A program made the translations under genes and the position numbers. A DNA stretch of 64,000 nucleotides from Athripsodes cinereus (taxonomy: Eukaryota > Arthropoda > Insecta > Trichoptera > Leptoceridae): contig OX388322.1 of NCBI GenBank assembly GCA_947579605.1, positions 7,068,001 through 7,132,000 of the forward strand, read 5' to 3'. The notes under the pieces were generated by a model that did no database searches, had not been told where the DNA came from, and saw only the letters and a list, made by a program, of their open reading frames with translations. Every line of letters starts with the position of its first letter. Position 1 is the stretch's first letter. This document shows positions 23,485-35,269 of the stretch, piece by piece.

Positions 23485-26400
23485 ATGGCTGCCCTTTGCG
23501 GAAGGCTTGTGAGGTATTCTGTCGCTAAAAATGCTGTTCTTTCAAACGCCCGTCGAGGCTTTGCTGATAGAAGTAAGTATAATTCACGAATTGTCTTTTA
23601 TCGTTTGTTTACTGATCGGATACAAATGCAAAAATTGACAATGTTACGTAATGTCAGTATTCCCTGCGACTATTGATTACGTTTTTGCATATCATTTATT
23701 GATCTTTTTAAGAGAGTGCTAGTCATTTGTTATCACATGTAAAACAAGCATAAACCTCTTGTGGGGATTGTGTTGGGTGCATAATTGCGCCCTTTCAATA
23801 AAAGATTTACAATGTCAAAAGAAAGCGAACATAGGCTTGATTTCCGTACGTTGGATTAACCTCCAATCCTATTACATGACCTCTTGATATCTGATTAGAC
23901 TTCAAAGTAGCCGGTTTGCATGAAAGCCTTCTAATAATAAAGTTATATCGCAATCAATATAAGATATTTAACAACAAAATAGGCACATCTGATAGATTTT
24001 CTTTGTTGATGACAGTTCCGAAGATAAAGATAAAATGATTTGGGAAAAGTATTATTGATAGGATACCACGTTAATTGATCTGTCAATAATAATATTAATA
24101 TTAGAAAATATACGGTCCATTTATATAAGTCCAACATGATAAATTTAAAAAGAGTCAATATTGAGTAAATCCGTGAGGCTCATTAGATGCAAGTAAATTT
24201 ACTTACCCTCGTCTAATGAACATCCCATGGAATAATCCTCAGTGCATGACTCATCTTTCACATGGGATGGGCAAATAACACTTCCATGAATTTTTACCAT
24301 TTTTCATGATTTTCCAACTATTTTCAGACCACTCACTTAGTTTCACTTTTGGTATGAGTTGTTACAGTATAAAGTACAATGCTTTTGTAAACAGTATTTT
24401 CCTTGTATGTAAAAACTTACTTTGTGTCACTCACACATGCTTGTTTATTAATATCTCTATCTGAATGTTTTTTTACATTGTTGTTTCATAAGGTCATAGG
24501 TATGTAGCAGGTACAATATTGGTACATTTTTTGTATGGCTTTGGAAGATTTATATTCAAATATTAAACATAGTTTTCGCATATGGTCAGTTTTTTCACAC
24601 AATCATGAGTAAATATATCGGTAGTTACATGGTGTGTATCTCGCATTTTTTGCGTTTTTCATGGTTGTTCCATAAAATACTCAAAATAGTGTAATCTTTG
24701 ATGTGGCAAAAGGATATGTCTCTTAATAGTCTTAAAAGAGAAAATAGATGTAACTTATTGACATGTAGAATGATTGTTTTCATGAACATGGCAAACAGCC
24801 TTAACTTGAAATATTTTAAATTGGAAGAAATTATTAAGTGAATGTTACATCTATCTTGTAGAAATAAAGATTACCTTCATTTTGATATATAATGCTCGAA
24901 AGTGAGCGAAATTTGGCTGAAATATCTCTTGTGTAAACTTTGTTTAAAATTTCCTGTAAAATTATGTTTTAGTGAGATACAACCTATTGTCATGTAACTA
25001 CCGATATATAAAAAATACTCAATAGACATCACATACTTACAACCAGCAGAATGTGCAAAGTTTTTGTAAGGAAACAGGAAAAGTGTCCAGAGATTCTTGT
25101 GAATAGGCTTAGGGTAACTTAAGTGCACTTTACTTGTACTACATTCACCAATTCCTGATTCAAAGTATTGTATTTGATATCCATTAAGTGTGCATCAACT
25201 AATAGAAATCATGTTCACAATTGTCGCTCAATAGGTTTCAATAGGTTTGTCTCCTTTTTAGGTTTTTCTGATGACTCGAGAAAATGCTAACACAATCTGC
25301 GTAAATTATTAAATCTTAAAATTTATAGATTGTAAAGTTATTGCGTATTTACAAAAAGCCAAAGTAATAAATTGACTAAACCTGTTAAATTAATAGAAAT
25401 TTGCATCAAAAGATTATTTACATATGTAAACTATGACCCGTCTTAATATTTTTATTATTAGGTACTATTCATAATTAAGCTCATCTTATTTCATATTTTC
25501 TAATGCTCTGAGTATAATCTTGAAATTCTTAATCTAGTATAAAAATATGTGCCAATAACAATAAAAATGATGTTATCATTGTTGAATTTTATAACTTATC
25601 ATTGAATTATATTACTGATATTTTCTATGATAAATGTTTTAATTTGTATTATTGTAAACAATGTACAGTGAAGAATAAAATAAAAGAATAATTCTAACAA
25701 ACTAAATGCAGCTACCATGGTATGTTTGTATCTTTATTTATTTTGTACATGTTGATAATTGATTTGAGATGTAATTTCTTTTTTTAGTGCTTCCCGATCC
25801 TATGGAGCATGCCACAGGTATCGAGAAGAGACAATTGATGGCTATTGCCAAAGGAGATGATGATCCGTTCGATATGAAGATTCAGAAAAGGGGGCCAGGC
25901 ACTAAGTGCGAGCCAAATATTGTTTATTCCGCATTTGATTCACGTATTGTAGGCTGTGTCTGTAAGTATCTGAGAATATCTTTCTACTTTACTTTTACTG
26001 CATCTTCCACAAGAGATATAGTCGATACACTCACTACATACAATTAACATACATTAGGTTTCTATACATTACAAATATAAAGAGGTTCTAAATTAATGAT
26101 ACAGGACACCACAAAATTTAAAAAAAATATTACATATTTTGATTTGGAGACTCTGCGGATTGTTCCAGATTAGAATAATTGAATTCCCATTCATTGTAGA
26201 TTTCCATCGAAAGATATATTTTCACATTTCTGGTATGTAGACATTCCTATCATATCACTCCATATTAAACAATAGTTTGTGTCATGGAGGTAGAATTGAT
26301 TAGTTGCAGGATTTGAAACATATTCCTTCCTTTATAAATTTTTCAATTATTCTACATACCACCACATTTTTAAGTGTCCTGTAAAATTTGATATTCTTTA

Positions 26401-28040
26401 AAAATCACTCCCAAAAGGCAAAAACTTTTTTTATTCATCATTTTGAATTTGAGGCTTACCACCTTCAATATCTAATTTGGCACAGATGATATGCGGTGTG
26501 CACGAAAAACCATGCTGAGGTTTCTATATTTTGATTTAGGTATTTTATTTTTTCTGGCTCTTAACAAATTTGTAAAATAAGTTTATGATATTACTACTTG
26601 AAGAATACATGAAATAACAAGTGGAGTCAGTATTTTACAAAAATGAGTTATAAATTACAGTTTATTCAGGTATAATCTCAGAATAGTTTATAAAGTATGA
26701 ACGCCGTTTATATTGTCTTCAGCATTTCTGAAATAAAATATTGTTCCATCTCAAAATTACTCTAATTATTTTTTTCATTCTACCTTTCACTTAAAAATCA
26801 ATGCAAATAAATTAATGTAATTTTAATTTTGTAATACTGATGGCATAATATATTTGGTTTCAGGTGAAGAAGATGCTTGTTCTATTAGTTGGATGTGGGT
26901 GCACAAAGTAAGTATATTTTATTTATTTATTTTATTTACATATTTTCACGGCGTTAGCCTTTTGTTCATATACTATTGTACATTATCCCTTCATTGACTG
27001 AATATAAATTATTTATTTATTTTAATTATAGCTATTTGTGCTAGTACAGACAGTATAATAGTTTAAAACTGGCTGTCGTTGTCTATGATTGTGTGGGATC
27101 GTCAATTTGTCAGTTTTTTTTTTGACACAAATCAAAGAAACCCATATGTCCATCTCGTTTGCAAGAACATGCCAGATGAACAACTGGTGATGGTGTGCAC
27201 ATTTCCTGTTATGATTATCTCGATGTTAACTGACGAGGACTAAGTATAGCGGTAACATCACACCAAATTAATGACTTAAAAAAAATAATTTTCCTTGTAT
27301 ATTTCACTTGTAACTAAATTATACTCCAAGTCGAATGGTAATTATATAGTTGTCCTATAAAGTGTTTATTTTGAGGATTGTCATTTTTTCAATGACGCAA
27401 ATTTAATCTTAGATTATAATATAATATTTTAGGAACTGAAATCTTGTTATTTTAATTATTATTAATTTTACTTGTTATTTTAATTTTTTATTTTATTATT
27501 TTGGATTTACTTGTTGTTACTTTTATTTTTCAACATGTAAAAGGCGAAAGTCGTAGATGTGCTTAAATAAATAAATAAAAAATATGTTTCTAACTTTGAT
27601 ATCTTATAAATTTAATATTAGCATTTATTAGAATTACATTATTATAAAATAAATTAGAGGATATAATTTTTATATGAAAATTGTTACACTTTCCAGTGGT
27701 GTATCATAACGGTGGTAATAACCTGGATAATTTATTTTAAATTTGCCATTTTGTGGGAAATCACCATAAGGATGCATTTTAGGAGTCATAACATATATTG
27801 TGAATAGTCTTTAATTTTGCCATGAATACTTCTTAATAGAGAATAATGGTCCTCTTCTGAATACAAGAAGATATATATCAGCCCGTATCTGTCTTGTGTC
27901 TGATGTAGCCCACCTCACATATTTCCACATCTCCTTGTCCTAATTCTGGTAATACTAATATCTCTTTCTTGTTTTAGGGTCAACCCCGCAGATGTGAATG
28001 CGGCCACTGGTTCAAATTGGTAGAGAAGGCCCCAATATGA
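23485..28040 (+). CDS. COX5B: cytochrome c oxidase subunit 5B (Vb), mitochondrial precursor
   Basis: Nuclear-encoded, zinc-binding matrix-side subunit of respiratory complex IV. Coding exons are 23485-23572, 25788-25961, 26864-26907 and 27978-28040; all introns are GT-AG (donors GTAAGT) and frames join cleanly to give 122 residues. The N-terminus, MAALCGRLVRYSV through NARRGFADR, is Arg-rich and lacks acidic residues until the end, as expected of a mitochondrial presequence. The mature part has DPMEHATGIEKRQL, AFDSRIVGCVCEED, WMWVHKGQPRR and CECGHWFKLVEKAPI. The cysteines of CVC and CEC correspond to the zinc site; the C-x-C second pair is the insect form as I recall it. I chose the first ATG (23485); upstream frames lack one. 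Intron 1 is over 2.2 kb; introns 2 and 3 are about 0.9 and 1.1 kb. Confidence 0.95.
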
Positions 28041-28552
28041 GGTGTTTACGACGTAATATTATTTAAGATGTAGTGTCGCTACACAATACTAATTTTTACA
28101 CACATTTACCAACTGTTGTCTACCATCTTTACATAAAAATACATGTCATCAAATACCGTACTAAATCTTGATGGGAATTTTCACAATAAGCTGTTAGCAA
28201 TATTTAATATATATTATTTTTTCTTTTCGTTACTTTACAAATTGAGGTAAAGCACATGCTATGCTAAGTATACATTTCAATCTGTCTTGGTACACATTAC
28301 ATCTTTATATTTGCTTTGACATGTAGATTTAGTCAAAAAAATATTAAATGATTTTTAGTTATAGGATTATTAATACACGGAGGGCAAATTCATTTGCATT
28401 GCCGTAGAGTAATTTTTTTTAATGCTTTCCATCTTGTTGGTTTTACAGTGAATTTGTCCCGGGCTATGGATGAAGATGTTTTGGTTGTAATCATCTTATA
28501 TTTTTAAAATATCTTTTATTTGTAACAACCATTGTTAAATGTAAATAGGAAT

Positions 28553-28558
28553 AATAAA
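28553..28558 (+). terminator. COX5B polyadenylation signal
   Basis: AATAAA about 510 bases after the stop codon, in an AATAATAAAATAAAAG context followed by an A- and T-rich stretch. It is the first canonical hexamer I find downstream. Confidence 0.6.
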
Positions 28559-28569
28559 ATAAAAGATTA

Positions 28570-29100
28570 CAAAAAATATATATTTTTTTTCATTTATTTA
28601 TATTTTTTTGACAAATGAACAAGGAAGCCTGCAACAGTAAGTCGCTGGCAAAGAAGAGAAACCAACTATATCCTGAAGCATTTTGAAATTTGAAATAATC
28701 AACTTCTATTAATTTTCGCTGATGTCTATGAAGAATAACTCGCAATAAATCATGAGGAAGTGTATTATTTCAAATTATGGCGAGCCATTTTATAACGCAG
28801 TAATAATGCTTCAAAAAATGCACATCTTTGGTTTCTCTCAACCAGCAGTTTCTGCTCCAAATAAAGGCGAAATGGACAACTGATGTGGCTAGAAGGTAAA
28901 TGTCTTAACTCAGAAATTGTTTGATACGTAGTAATCTAATGTTAGGGGACCTCCACAGCATTAAATTTGAAGAACATCTTAAAGTTTTCTAATTTTTATT
29001 TGGTTTTACAGTAAATTGACCCAAAAAATCTTTCTATGTATACTTGAACAACAGTAGTGTGGGAAGAGTGAATTTGACCTCTTTCTCATGGAGTCCCCTG
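28570..29100. other. intergenic DNA, nothing recognised
   Basis: AT-rich, no exon. A piece near 28950-28990 shares ATTAAATTTGAAGAAC with the R1 neighbourhood at 16000. Confidence 0.35.
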
Positions 29101-29104
29101 TGAA

Positions 29105-29300
29105 GAAGATATCCTCTCCCATTCTTTTTTATAATTTGAGTATACTGTAAAAGATAGGTGTTTATAAGACAAATAACATCTATGATTAAGGGATGAGTCA
29201 CATCATCGGTCATGAATGTCTTAAATTTCAATTGGTATGGGAAGGACAATCTACGTGCAGTTAATTCGCTGGCTACCCCACTTGTGGGATATGATATGCC
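29105..29300 (+). repeat. dispersed repeat family R1 copy
   Basis: CTCTCCCATTCTTTTTTAT, CTGTAAAAGATAGGTGTTTA, GGGATGAGTCACATCATC, GAATGTCTTAAA and CGCTGGCTACCCCAC follow in the family order. An open frame on the minus strand here (29034-29249) is incidental. Confidence 0.55.
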
Positions 29301-29339
29301 ATAATAGTAGAGTAGTAGTAGATATTTTAAAAAAAAAGA

Positions 29340-29455
29340 TTAATCTGGGTTTGAAATACACCCTGACAGTAAGCGATATGCTTGTGGAGTAAATTGGCAG
29401 TGTGTGGCATTAATCCCGAGTCTCTCGATTGAGAGTCGAAGGCTCTGCTGGTTAC
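29340..29455 (-). mobile_element. tRNA-derived SINE family S2, decayed
   Basis: The reverse complement reads a tRNA-like head with CTCGGGATTAAT in the B-box position, then TTTACTCCACAAGC and CAGGGTGTATTTCAAACCC. It parallels the better copies at 15685 and 37667. Confidence 0.5.
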
Positions 29456-29554
29456 CTATTTGATGTAAAATAAATATAATTTTATAAGATTAAGATTTCC
29501 AGATAATTGAGAAAATATTACTTTATGTCCTCAATCTGATATAATTATTAAAAC

Positions 29555-29706
29555 CAGTGGTTCCCAAACTTTTAATTTCGCGTACCACACACGAAATTAT
29601 AAATCAGTAGCATACCACTGAACTGAATTTATAAACGTTTTATCTAATTATTTACTGTGTTTGTCCTATAGTTATGGCTGCGCGTACCATAGTTTGGGAA
29701 TCACTG
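29555..29706. mobile_element. hAT-like MITE (152 bp)
   Basis: Ends are CAGTGGTTCCCAAACTTT and, inverted, CAGTGATTCCCAAACTATG. The flanking 8-mers, ATTAAAAC (29547-29554) and ATTGAAAC (29707-29714), agree at 7 of 8. CAGTG ends plus 8-bp duplication fit the hAT superfamily. Confidence 0.75.
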
Positions 29707-29719
29707 ATTGAAACATTAT

Positions 29720-30380
29720 TTTTATAATAACTATCATCTATTAAAATTACATAGATAAATTAATTATAATATACTGGAGAAATTTATAAAGTCAATTAAC
29801 AATGTAGTGTAAGAATATGGGAACAAAGTGAATAATAGAATTGTGAATATTTTTGAAACCAATAGACCATTAAAGGTCACATGGTCTTGTCTATGGATTT
29901 GCTTTTGCTTGGGGGGCAAACAGTCAGATTGCGCAAATCATCCTTGTAGAATGTTATGCCATAAGAGAAAAAAAAGAAAGTCAGACGACAAAATAATTAC
30001 AAAATCGACACTACTGACAGTTTTTTTGATTATTAGGTATTCTTTAGGCGTTCCACCTAATATTACGCCGTAATCGTCTGTTGTGTTGGGATGCCTGATG
30101 CCCCTCAATGATTTTTCTGTGACGTCATCCTTTAATGGTCTATAAATATATATATATGTAATAAAATATAGTAATTGTAATTAATTAAGTAAAGTAATTG
30201 TATGTCCACTATGTTATATCATTTTTATTTAGGTAACAATTCTATTATAGACTAGGCTATCCGATATAAATACTGTTTTCTGGCGAGCAATATTTTATTT
30301 TATATACTGGCAACCTTTTTTTTGTTTTCCTTGCCAGTGTTGCCAAGTCTACATATTTATTAAGTTTTTTTTTATTTATT
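29720..30380. other. intergenic DNA, nothing recognised
   Basis: The open frame at 29828-30073 has no domain I recognise and no neighbouring exon. Confidence 0.35.
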
Positions 30381-30382
30381 AA

Positions 30383-30853
30383 AGAAGCATTCACATTGCT
30401 TCACTTTGGATGATCATCCAGAGTGTCAGGGTCAAACCTGTTCATCAAAAGTGAACACGTCTGTTCACATTTATTCATCCTATGCTTTCACTGCCATGTC
30501 TACTTTCTCACTCATGTTGTGTGTAGTTTGACGTATTATCGTATAAAAATAATTAAACAAATTCAAAAATGAAAAATAGCACTTAAAATAAATTAATATA
30601 GCTCTCGCTGCATAATAATTTTGTACATGGTTCTGACATTCTATACAAATTCATAGAGAATAAAACAAATAATAAGATGAAACTTGTTTATGGTCGTTTC
30701 AGTGAAAGGACCTTTCATCAAAATTATGACGAGTGGTAATCTCTTTCCTCCGTCATCGCTAGTGATCACTATTGATGAAACGCCTGTTCACACCTGTTCA
30801 TCTTGGAGGATCATCCGGAGTGATCACTGAAAGTGAACGTATGTGAACAACCC
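30383..30853. mobile_element. Harbinger-like MITE H1, full-length copy
   Basis: About 470 bases from AGAAGCATTCACATTGC to GTATGTGAACAACCC, collinear with the 31052 copy. The flanks contain TTA/TAA on the left and TTTA on the right, so a 3-bp duplication is possible but not unique. The minus-strand open frame of other copies appears interrupted. Confidence 0.65.
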
Positions 30854-31051
30854 TTTAGGCAATCCACCCCTTGGAGTGATTTGTGCCATCCTGTATCGTT
30901 GAAATTAAAGCTATATCTAGTGATAAAAGAATAGTCAATCCTATAAATCAGATTTAATGTCATTGTACTTAAGGGGCCCCTTTAGCAAAAACGATAAAAC
31001 ATTCAATTTTCAACAAGTTTGGTAAACAAACTCTCAAAACTTGTTGACTTA

Positions 31052-31523
31052 AGTAGCATTCACATTGCTTCACTTTGGATGATCATCCAGAGTGTCAGGG
31101 TCAAACCTGTTCATCGAAAGTGAACACGTCTGTTCACATTTGTTCATCCCATGCTTTCACTGCCATGTCTACTTTCTCACTCATGTTGTATGTAGTTTGA
31201 CGTATTTTCGTATAAAAATAATTAAACAAATTCAAAAATGAAAAATAACACTTAAAATAAATTAATATAGCTCTCGACTGCATAATAATTTTGTACATGA
31301 TTCTGACATTCAATAGAAATTCATAGAGAATAAAACAAATAATGAGATGAAACTTGTTTATGGTCGTTTCAGTGAAAGGTCCTTTCATCAAAATTATGAC
31401 GAGTGGTAATCTCTTTCCTCCGTCATCGCTAGTGATCACTAGCGATGAAACGTCCGTTCACACTTGTTCATCTTGGAGGATCATCCGGAGTGATCACTGA
31501 AAGTGAACGTATGTGAACGACCC
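31052..31523. mobile_element. Harbinger-like MITE H1, full-length copy with intact minus-strand frame
   Basis: Runs from AGTAGCATTCACATTGC to ATGTGAACGACCC, with TTA at its left edge but TCG at its right, so no clean duplication. The minus strand keeps a 101-residue open frame (31134-31439). Its last part, MSEKVDMAVKAWDEQM, follows an ATG in a fair context (ACAACATGAGTG) and could be the start of a transposon gene truncated by internal deletion. Confidence 0.65.
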
Positions 31524-31797
31524 TCGAACATTTTGATTAGAAAAAATAAAAGGATTTGTCGAAAGTATTTAAGTTAAATGTAATTAATCTAATTAACATT
31601 TTTAAGTTAAATTTCAAGTTTCAAATTAATTTATAGTAGGTAAATCAATAGTGAAAAGTAAACAGTGTTTTTGTTGATATCAAATATATGTTTAAAAATA
31701 TGCTCTCCACAATGAGAACACACAAACTCTATAAGATCATTTCATATTCGCATATCATTTTGAGAATTTGATCACAAAAGGGAGAAAGGTCCTAATA

Positions 31798-32209
31798 CAG
31801 TGGTTCTTAACCTGGGTTCGATCGAGCCCCAGGGGTTCGGTGAGTCAGTCTGTCAGTCTTGGGGGTTCGGTGAAAATCATTTTAAAGGCAAGATAGTTTT
31901 GCGAGTTGGAAAAAGAAAAATATCTCCGATAATTCCCGCGAATTTCTGAATTGGTTTTTGAAAGGCAACTCACACTGATTTGAAGTAAATATTAATTAAT
32001 ATGTTTCATGTTTTGATTTAACCATTAAAATTTAATAATTTGGTCATTGTTTTTTTATTTTTTTTTCTTTATTTTGTACACCTATATATAAATATATACC
32101 ATGTTTTGAATTTGGAAAAATCTAATATTATTTTTCAAATTAGGAGGGGTTCGGTGAATGCATATGTAACGGTGGGGTTCGGTACCCCCAAAAAGGTTAA
32201 GAACCACTG
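31798..32209. mobile_element. hAT-like MITE (412 bp)
   Basis: Termini CAGTGGTTCTTAACCTGGG and, inverted, CAGTGGTTCTTAACCTTTTT. Flanks TCCTAATA (31790-31797) and TCCTAAAC (32210-32217) agree at 6 of 8. Internal GGGGTTCGGTGA repeats are typical of this hAT group, which is widespread in animals. No transposase frame. Confidence 0.75.
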
Positions 32210-32493
32210 TCCTAAACTCCTAATACTTCTAACTTTTGATAACCCAAAATACGAAATTCGGAAATTTTAAACTTATTTTTTCTTAAGTGGTAATCTCTTT
32301 CCTCCGTCATCGCTAGTGATCACTATTGATGAAACGCCCGTTCACACCTATTCATCTTGGAGGATCATCCGGAGTGATCACTGAAAGTGAACAAATTAAT
32401 GTGAACGACCCAAAAAGAGATGACCACTCGTCATAATTTCGATGAAAGGTCCTTTCACTGAAACGACCATAAACAAGTTTTATCTATGAATTT

Positions 32494-32616
32494 ACTTATT
32501 TATTTTATCTATTTTACCGTGGAGGAGCTGTTTTGCGCCGCCCAGGACAGGGAAGCTTTCTCTCAAATGGTTGTCAACGTCGGGGGGACCCGGCAAGACA
32601 CATGAAGAAGAAGAAG
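32494..32616 (+). mobile_element. 5'-truncated non-LTR retrotransposon end with 12-bp target duplication
   Basis: The last 28 codons of a reverse transcriptase polyprotein (VEELFCAAQDREAFSQMVVN and on to a TGA at 32603) are followed by a GAA-repeat tail. The flanks are identical: ATCTATGAATTT at 32482-32493 and 32617-32628. A clean target-primed insertion into the MITE. Confidence 0.85.
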
Positions 32617-32804
32617 ATCTATGAATTTGAATTGAAAGTCAGAATCGTGTACAAAATTTCATAGTGTCGAGAATTATATTCACGTGTTTCAATTTTTAAT
32701 AAATGCTGTTTTTCATTTTTTTATTTATTTAATTATTTTTTTACGTAAATACGTCAAACTACATACAACATGACCGTGAGTGTTGACATGGCAGTGAAAG
32801 CATA

Positions 32805-33176
32805 ACCCGAGAAATCGCAATACACAAGAGCGATGGCGAGATCTCTGGGCAACAGCAGATACCTCCAGAGGCTACCTGGTGACCGACCCAACTCAACAAC
32901 AGCCCGGGTTCTCTCTACCCAGAAGGTCTTGGTGCAGGCTCAATAGATTTAGGACTGGAGTCGGATGCTCGGCAGCAAATCTGCATCAGTGGGGGATGGC
33001 TGATTCACCCACCTGCCCATGCGGGGAAACCCAGAGCATGGACCACATCGTGGAGCAGTGCCCCCTATATTCCTTTGACGGGGGACTGAGAGAAATACAC
33101 GATGCCTCGGAGGCAGCCGTACGATGGTTGAGTGAGCTGGAAGTACGGGTTTAAGGCCATAAGAAGAAGAAGAAGA
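32805..33176 (+). mobile_element. 5'-truncated jockey-like retrotransposon end with 12-bp target duplication
   Basis: Encodes the C-terminal tail of a jockey-type polyprotein: WRDLWATADTSRGYLVTDPT, then FSLPRRSWCRLNRFRTG, CPCGETQSMDHIVEQCP and WLSELEVRV with a stop at 33151. A GAA-repeat tail follows. AGTGAAAGCATA flanks it on both sides (32793-32804, 33177-33188). The frame is open throughout, so the insertion is fairly young. Confidence 0.9.
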
Positions 33177-33615
33177 AGTGAAAGCATAGGATGAACAAGT
33201 GTGAACAGACGTGTTCACTTTCGATGAACAGGTTTGACCCTGACATTCTGGATGATCATCCAAAGTGAAGCAATATGAATGCTACTTTAGTACTTTTTAG
33301 TTTGAATGGGGGAGTTGCGGTAGTGAGGGATTTTGCGTAAAATGCTTGAAGTACGTAAATTGAAGGTCACATATTAATAATTTGAGGTTTAAAATGTATA
33401 AAAAACACTTTTTCATACGTAAAAATAAAATATAAAATCATTAAAATTTGACAGTTATCAAAACGCGACGTAGATGGTCAATGGCGGATGTGACGTCATT
33501 TTATTCGAATTTCTCGAGGTCACATGTTTATCCAGTTTGTTTGAGAAGTGAATGTCCGCTGTTCGTTGCATTTTCTCGGTCTTTACAGACAAAATTATTA
33601 TTTTTATGTTTAAAA

Positions 33616-34472
33616 ATGTCTACAAATAAATTTTATAAATATTGCATAGAGCCACTATGCTCAGACACCACGGTTACAGCTCCAAATAAAGCATTTATTT
33701 GCGTGCCTACAGACCTGGTAAAAAGGAAAAAGTGGTGTGTGTTCATCAAAAGAGACAATAAGAAAAATAAAGTTTTATCCAATGTTAGTCGCTATGTTTG
33801 CGATGATAATTTCAGTATATATTTGTAAAAAGAATTTTAATAAAACTATTTGAAAAATACGTAGGTACCTATTTTGTATTTAAATATTGTTTTGAAAAAG
33901 TATTTAATAGTCTATATTTGAAACACCAATATTCAAAAGTATTTGTATTTAACAACACATAATATGAGCTTAATTATATTCTTCTAACGCCGTAATGTGT
34001 TTTCTTCAATCCTTGTTACTGTAATAATAAGGGATTGTTTTATAAGTTTGCCTTTTGCATCTGGCTTTCTATTAAATTTAGTTGTTTTTGTGTGAACTAA
34101 ATTATTTGATCAAAATAAGATAATTTCCCTATCTTTTATATGATTTGACAGCGTAGCATGCTTTGCTGTCAAATCATATAAAAGATAGGGAAAACACGAA
34201 GGAGGCATGATAATGTATTTGAGATTATATTGAATTTAGAGATATGTTTCGACCATGCTGTAATGTCTATTATTATTATGACATCTATTTTTTGTTTCTA
34301 GTTTAATTACGAACGACATATTGAATCATGTTTTTTTTCCCTGTTTTGATTTCAGTTAGAAGAAGATCTTGAAAACTATATGCGATGGAAAATTATTCTC
34401 TATAAAATCTCTATTTGTGACAAAAAATCGCACATCATTAATGTAGATACTTTTGGTAAATTGTCAGATTGA
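33616..34472 (+). pseudogene. degenerate THAP zinc-finger protein, two exons
   Basis: Exon 33616-33814 and exon 34360-34472 join in frame (donor A|GTATAT, acceptor TTAG|AAG) to give 103 residues. Visible THAP features are a CIEPLC pair near the start, VPTDLVKRKKWCVFIKRD with the invariant Trp, and YVCDDNF. The last would be YxCxxHF in a working C2CH finger; here the His is Asn, so one zinc ligand is lost. The second exon's EDLENYMRWKI resembles the segment following the finger in lepidopteran THAP transposon proteins I recall. It ends after 37 more residues, without a transposase core. THAP domains bind DNA; this one is probably inactive. Confidence 0.6.
34124..34193. repeat. perfect 29-bp hairpin inside the THAP transposon relic
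   Basis: Arms 34124-34152 and 34165-34193 are exact reverse complements around a 12-base loop, GTAGCATGCTTT. It lies between the two THAP exons. Confidence 0.85.
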
Positions 34473-35269
34473 CCTTTACAAAACCAAATTTTTATTGTTC
34501 CAGTTAAAGATGTGTAATACCAGTTTTAAACTATTGTTTTCTATTTTCAATTTTTTATCTCAAGTCTATACAATACTTACAAACCACTATATAGCGAATG
34601 TGTAACACTAACTTATATAAACTATGAGCCAATATTAATTTTTAAATAATAAAACACTGCCTTAGGTCTCCAAAATTTATGTGAGGAAAACACGAAACAA
34701 AACTCTGAATGGAGAATTGACAGTTCCAACACTATGCCGGAATATGTTATGACGATAATAGTAGATAATATAATAAATAGTTCTTTTAAATAATGAGCTG
34801 ACGATTTCTGTTCTGTTTAAACTAATTGTGGCGCATTGTGTAGGATGATAGATTTGATCTCTGAAAGATTTACATTTTTTTTTATACTTTATATATGCAG
34901 TAGGTATTATCTGTTTTGTGCTTATAATAAATAAATAAACAAAAGAGTCGAAGTATTTAAAAATAACACGGAAAAAACGTAAACAAACTACATAAACGCC
35001 GTACTAGAAAGAAAACCACAGACACACTCGGATGAAGTGACGTCATCACAAGATGGAGGGTAATGGATGGCGTTTTTGCGGGAATATTATTTTTCAAATT
35101 TCAAATGCTGATTTCTCCAAAACTAGGCTAAATATAATAAAATTATGCATATATTCGTGATTCTTACGTGCTGTTTAACATTTTAAATCAATAAAAAAAA
35201 AAACCGCAACTGGCCCATTACGTCTTTTTCAAAATTCGAGTTGGCAACACTGGTCCTCGCCCTGCTCCA

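Larger units (their letters stand above)
32287..33286. mobile_element. Harbinger-like MITE H1 rearranged copy with two nested LINE insertions
   Basis: 32287-32411 is the right-hand 125 bases of the MITE on the + strand, ending GAACGACCC. From 32412 the sequence continues as the MITE on the minus strand, through CCACTCGTCATAATTTCGAT to the inverted left end GAATGCTACT at 33286. This minus part is broken at two points by retrotransposon ends (32494-32616, 32805-33176). Removing both restores a colinear MITE. Confidence 0.7.
33305..35219 (+). mobile_element. THAP-domain DNA transposon relic (about 1.9 kb)
   Basis: The edges are imperfect inverted repeats, AATGGGGGAGTTGCGGT (33305-33321) and, inverted, AATGGGCCAGTTGCGGT (35203-35219), 15 of 17 alike. 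Between them lies a two-exon THAP-like frame. P-superfamily transposases start with THAP domains, so a P-like origin is plausible, but no catalytic domain is present and I could not find an 8-bp duplication. Its right end is about 120 bases upstream of the COX6C first exon sequence. Confidence 0.5.
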
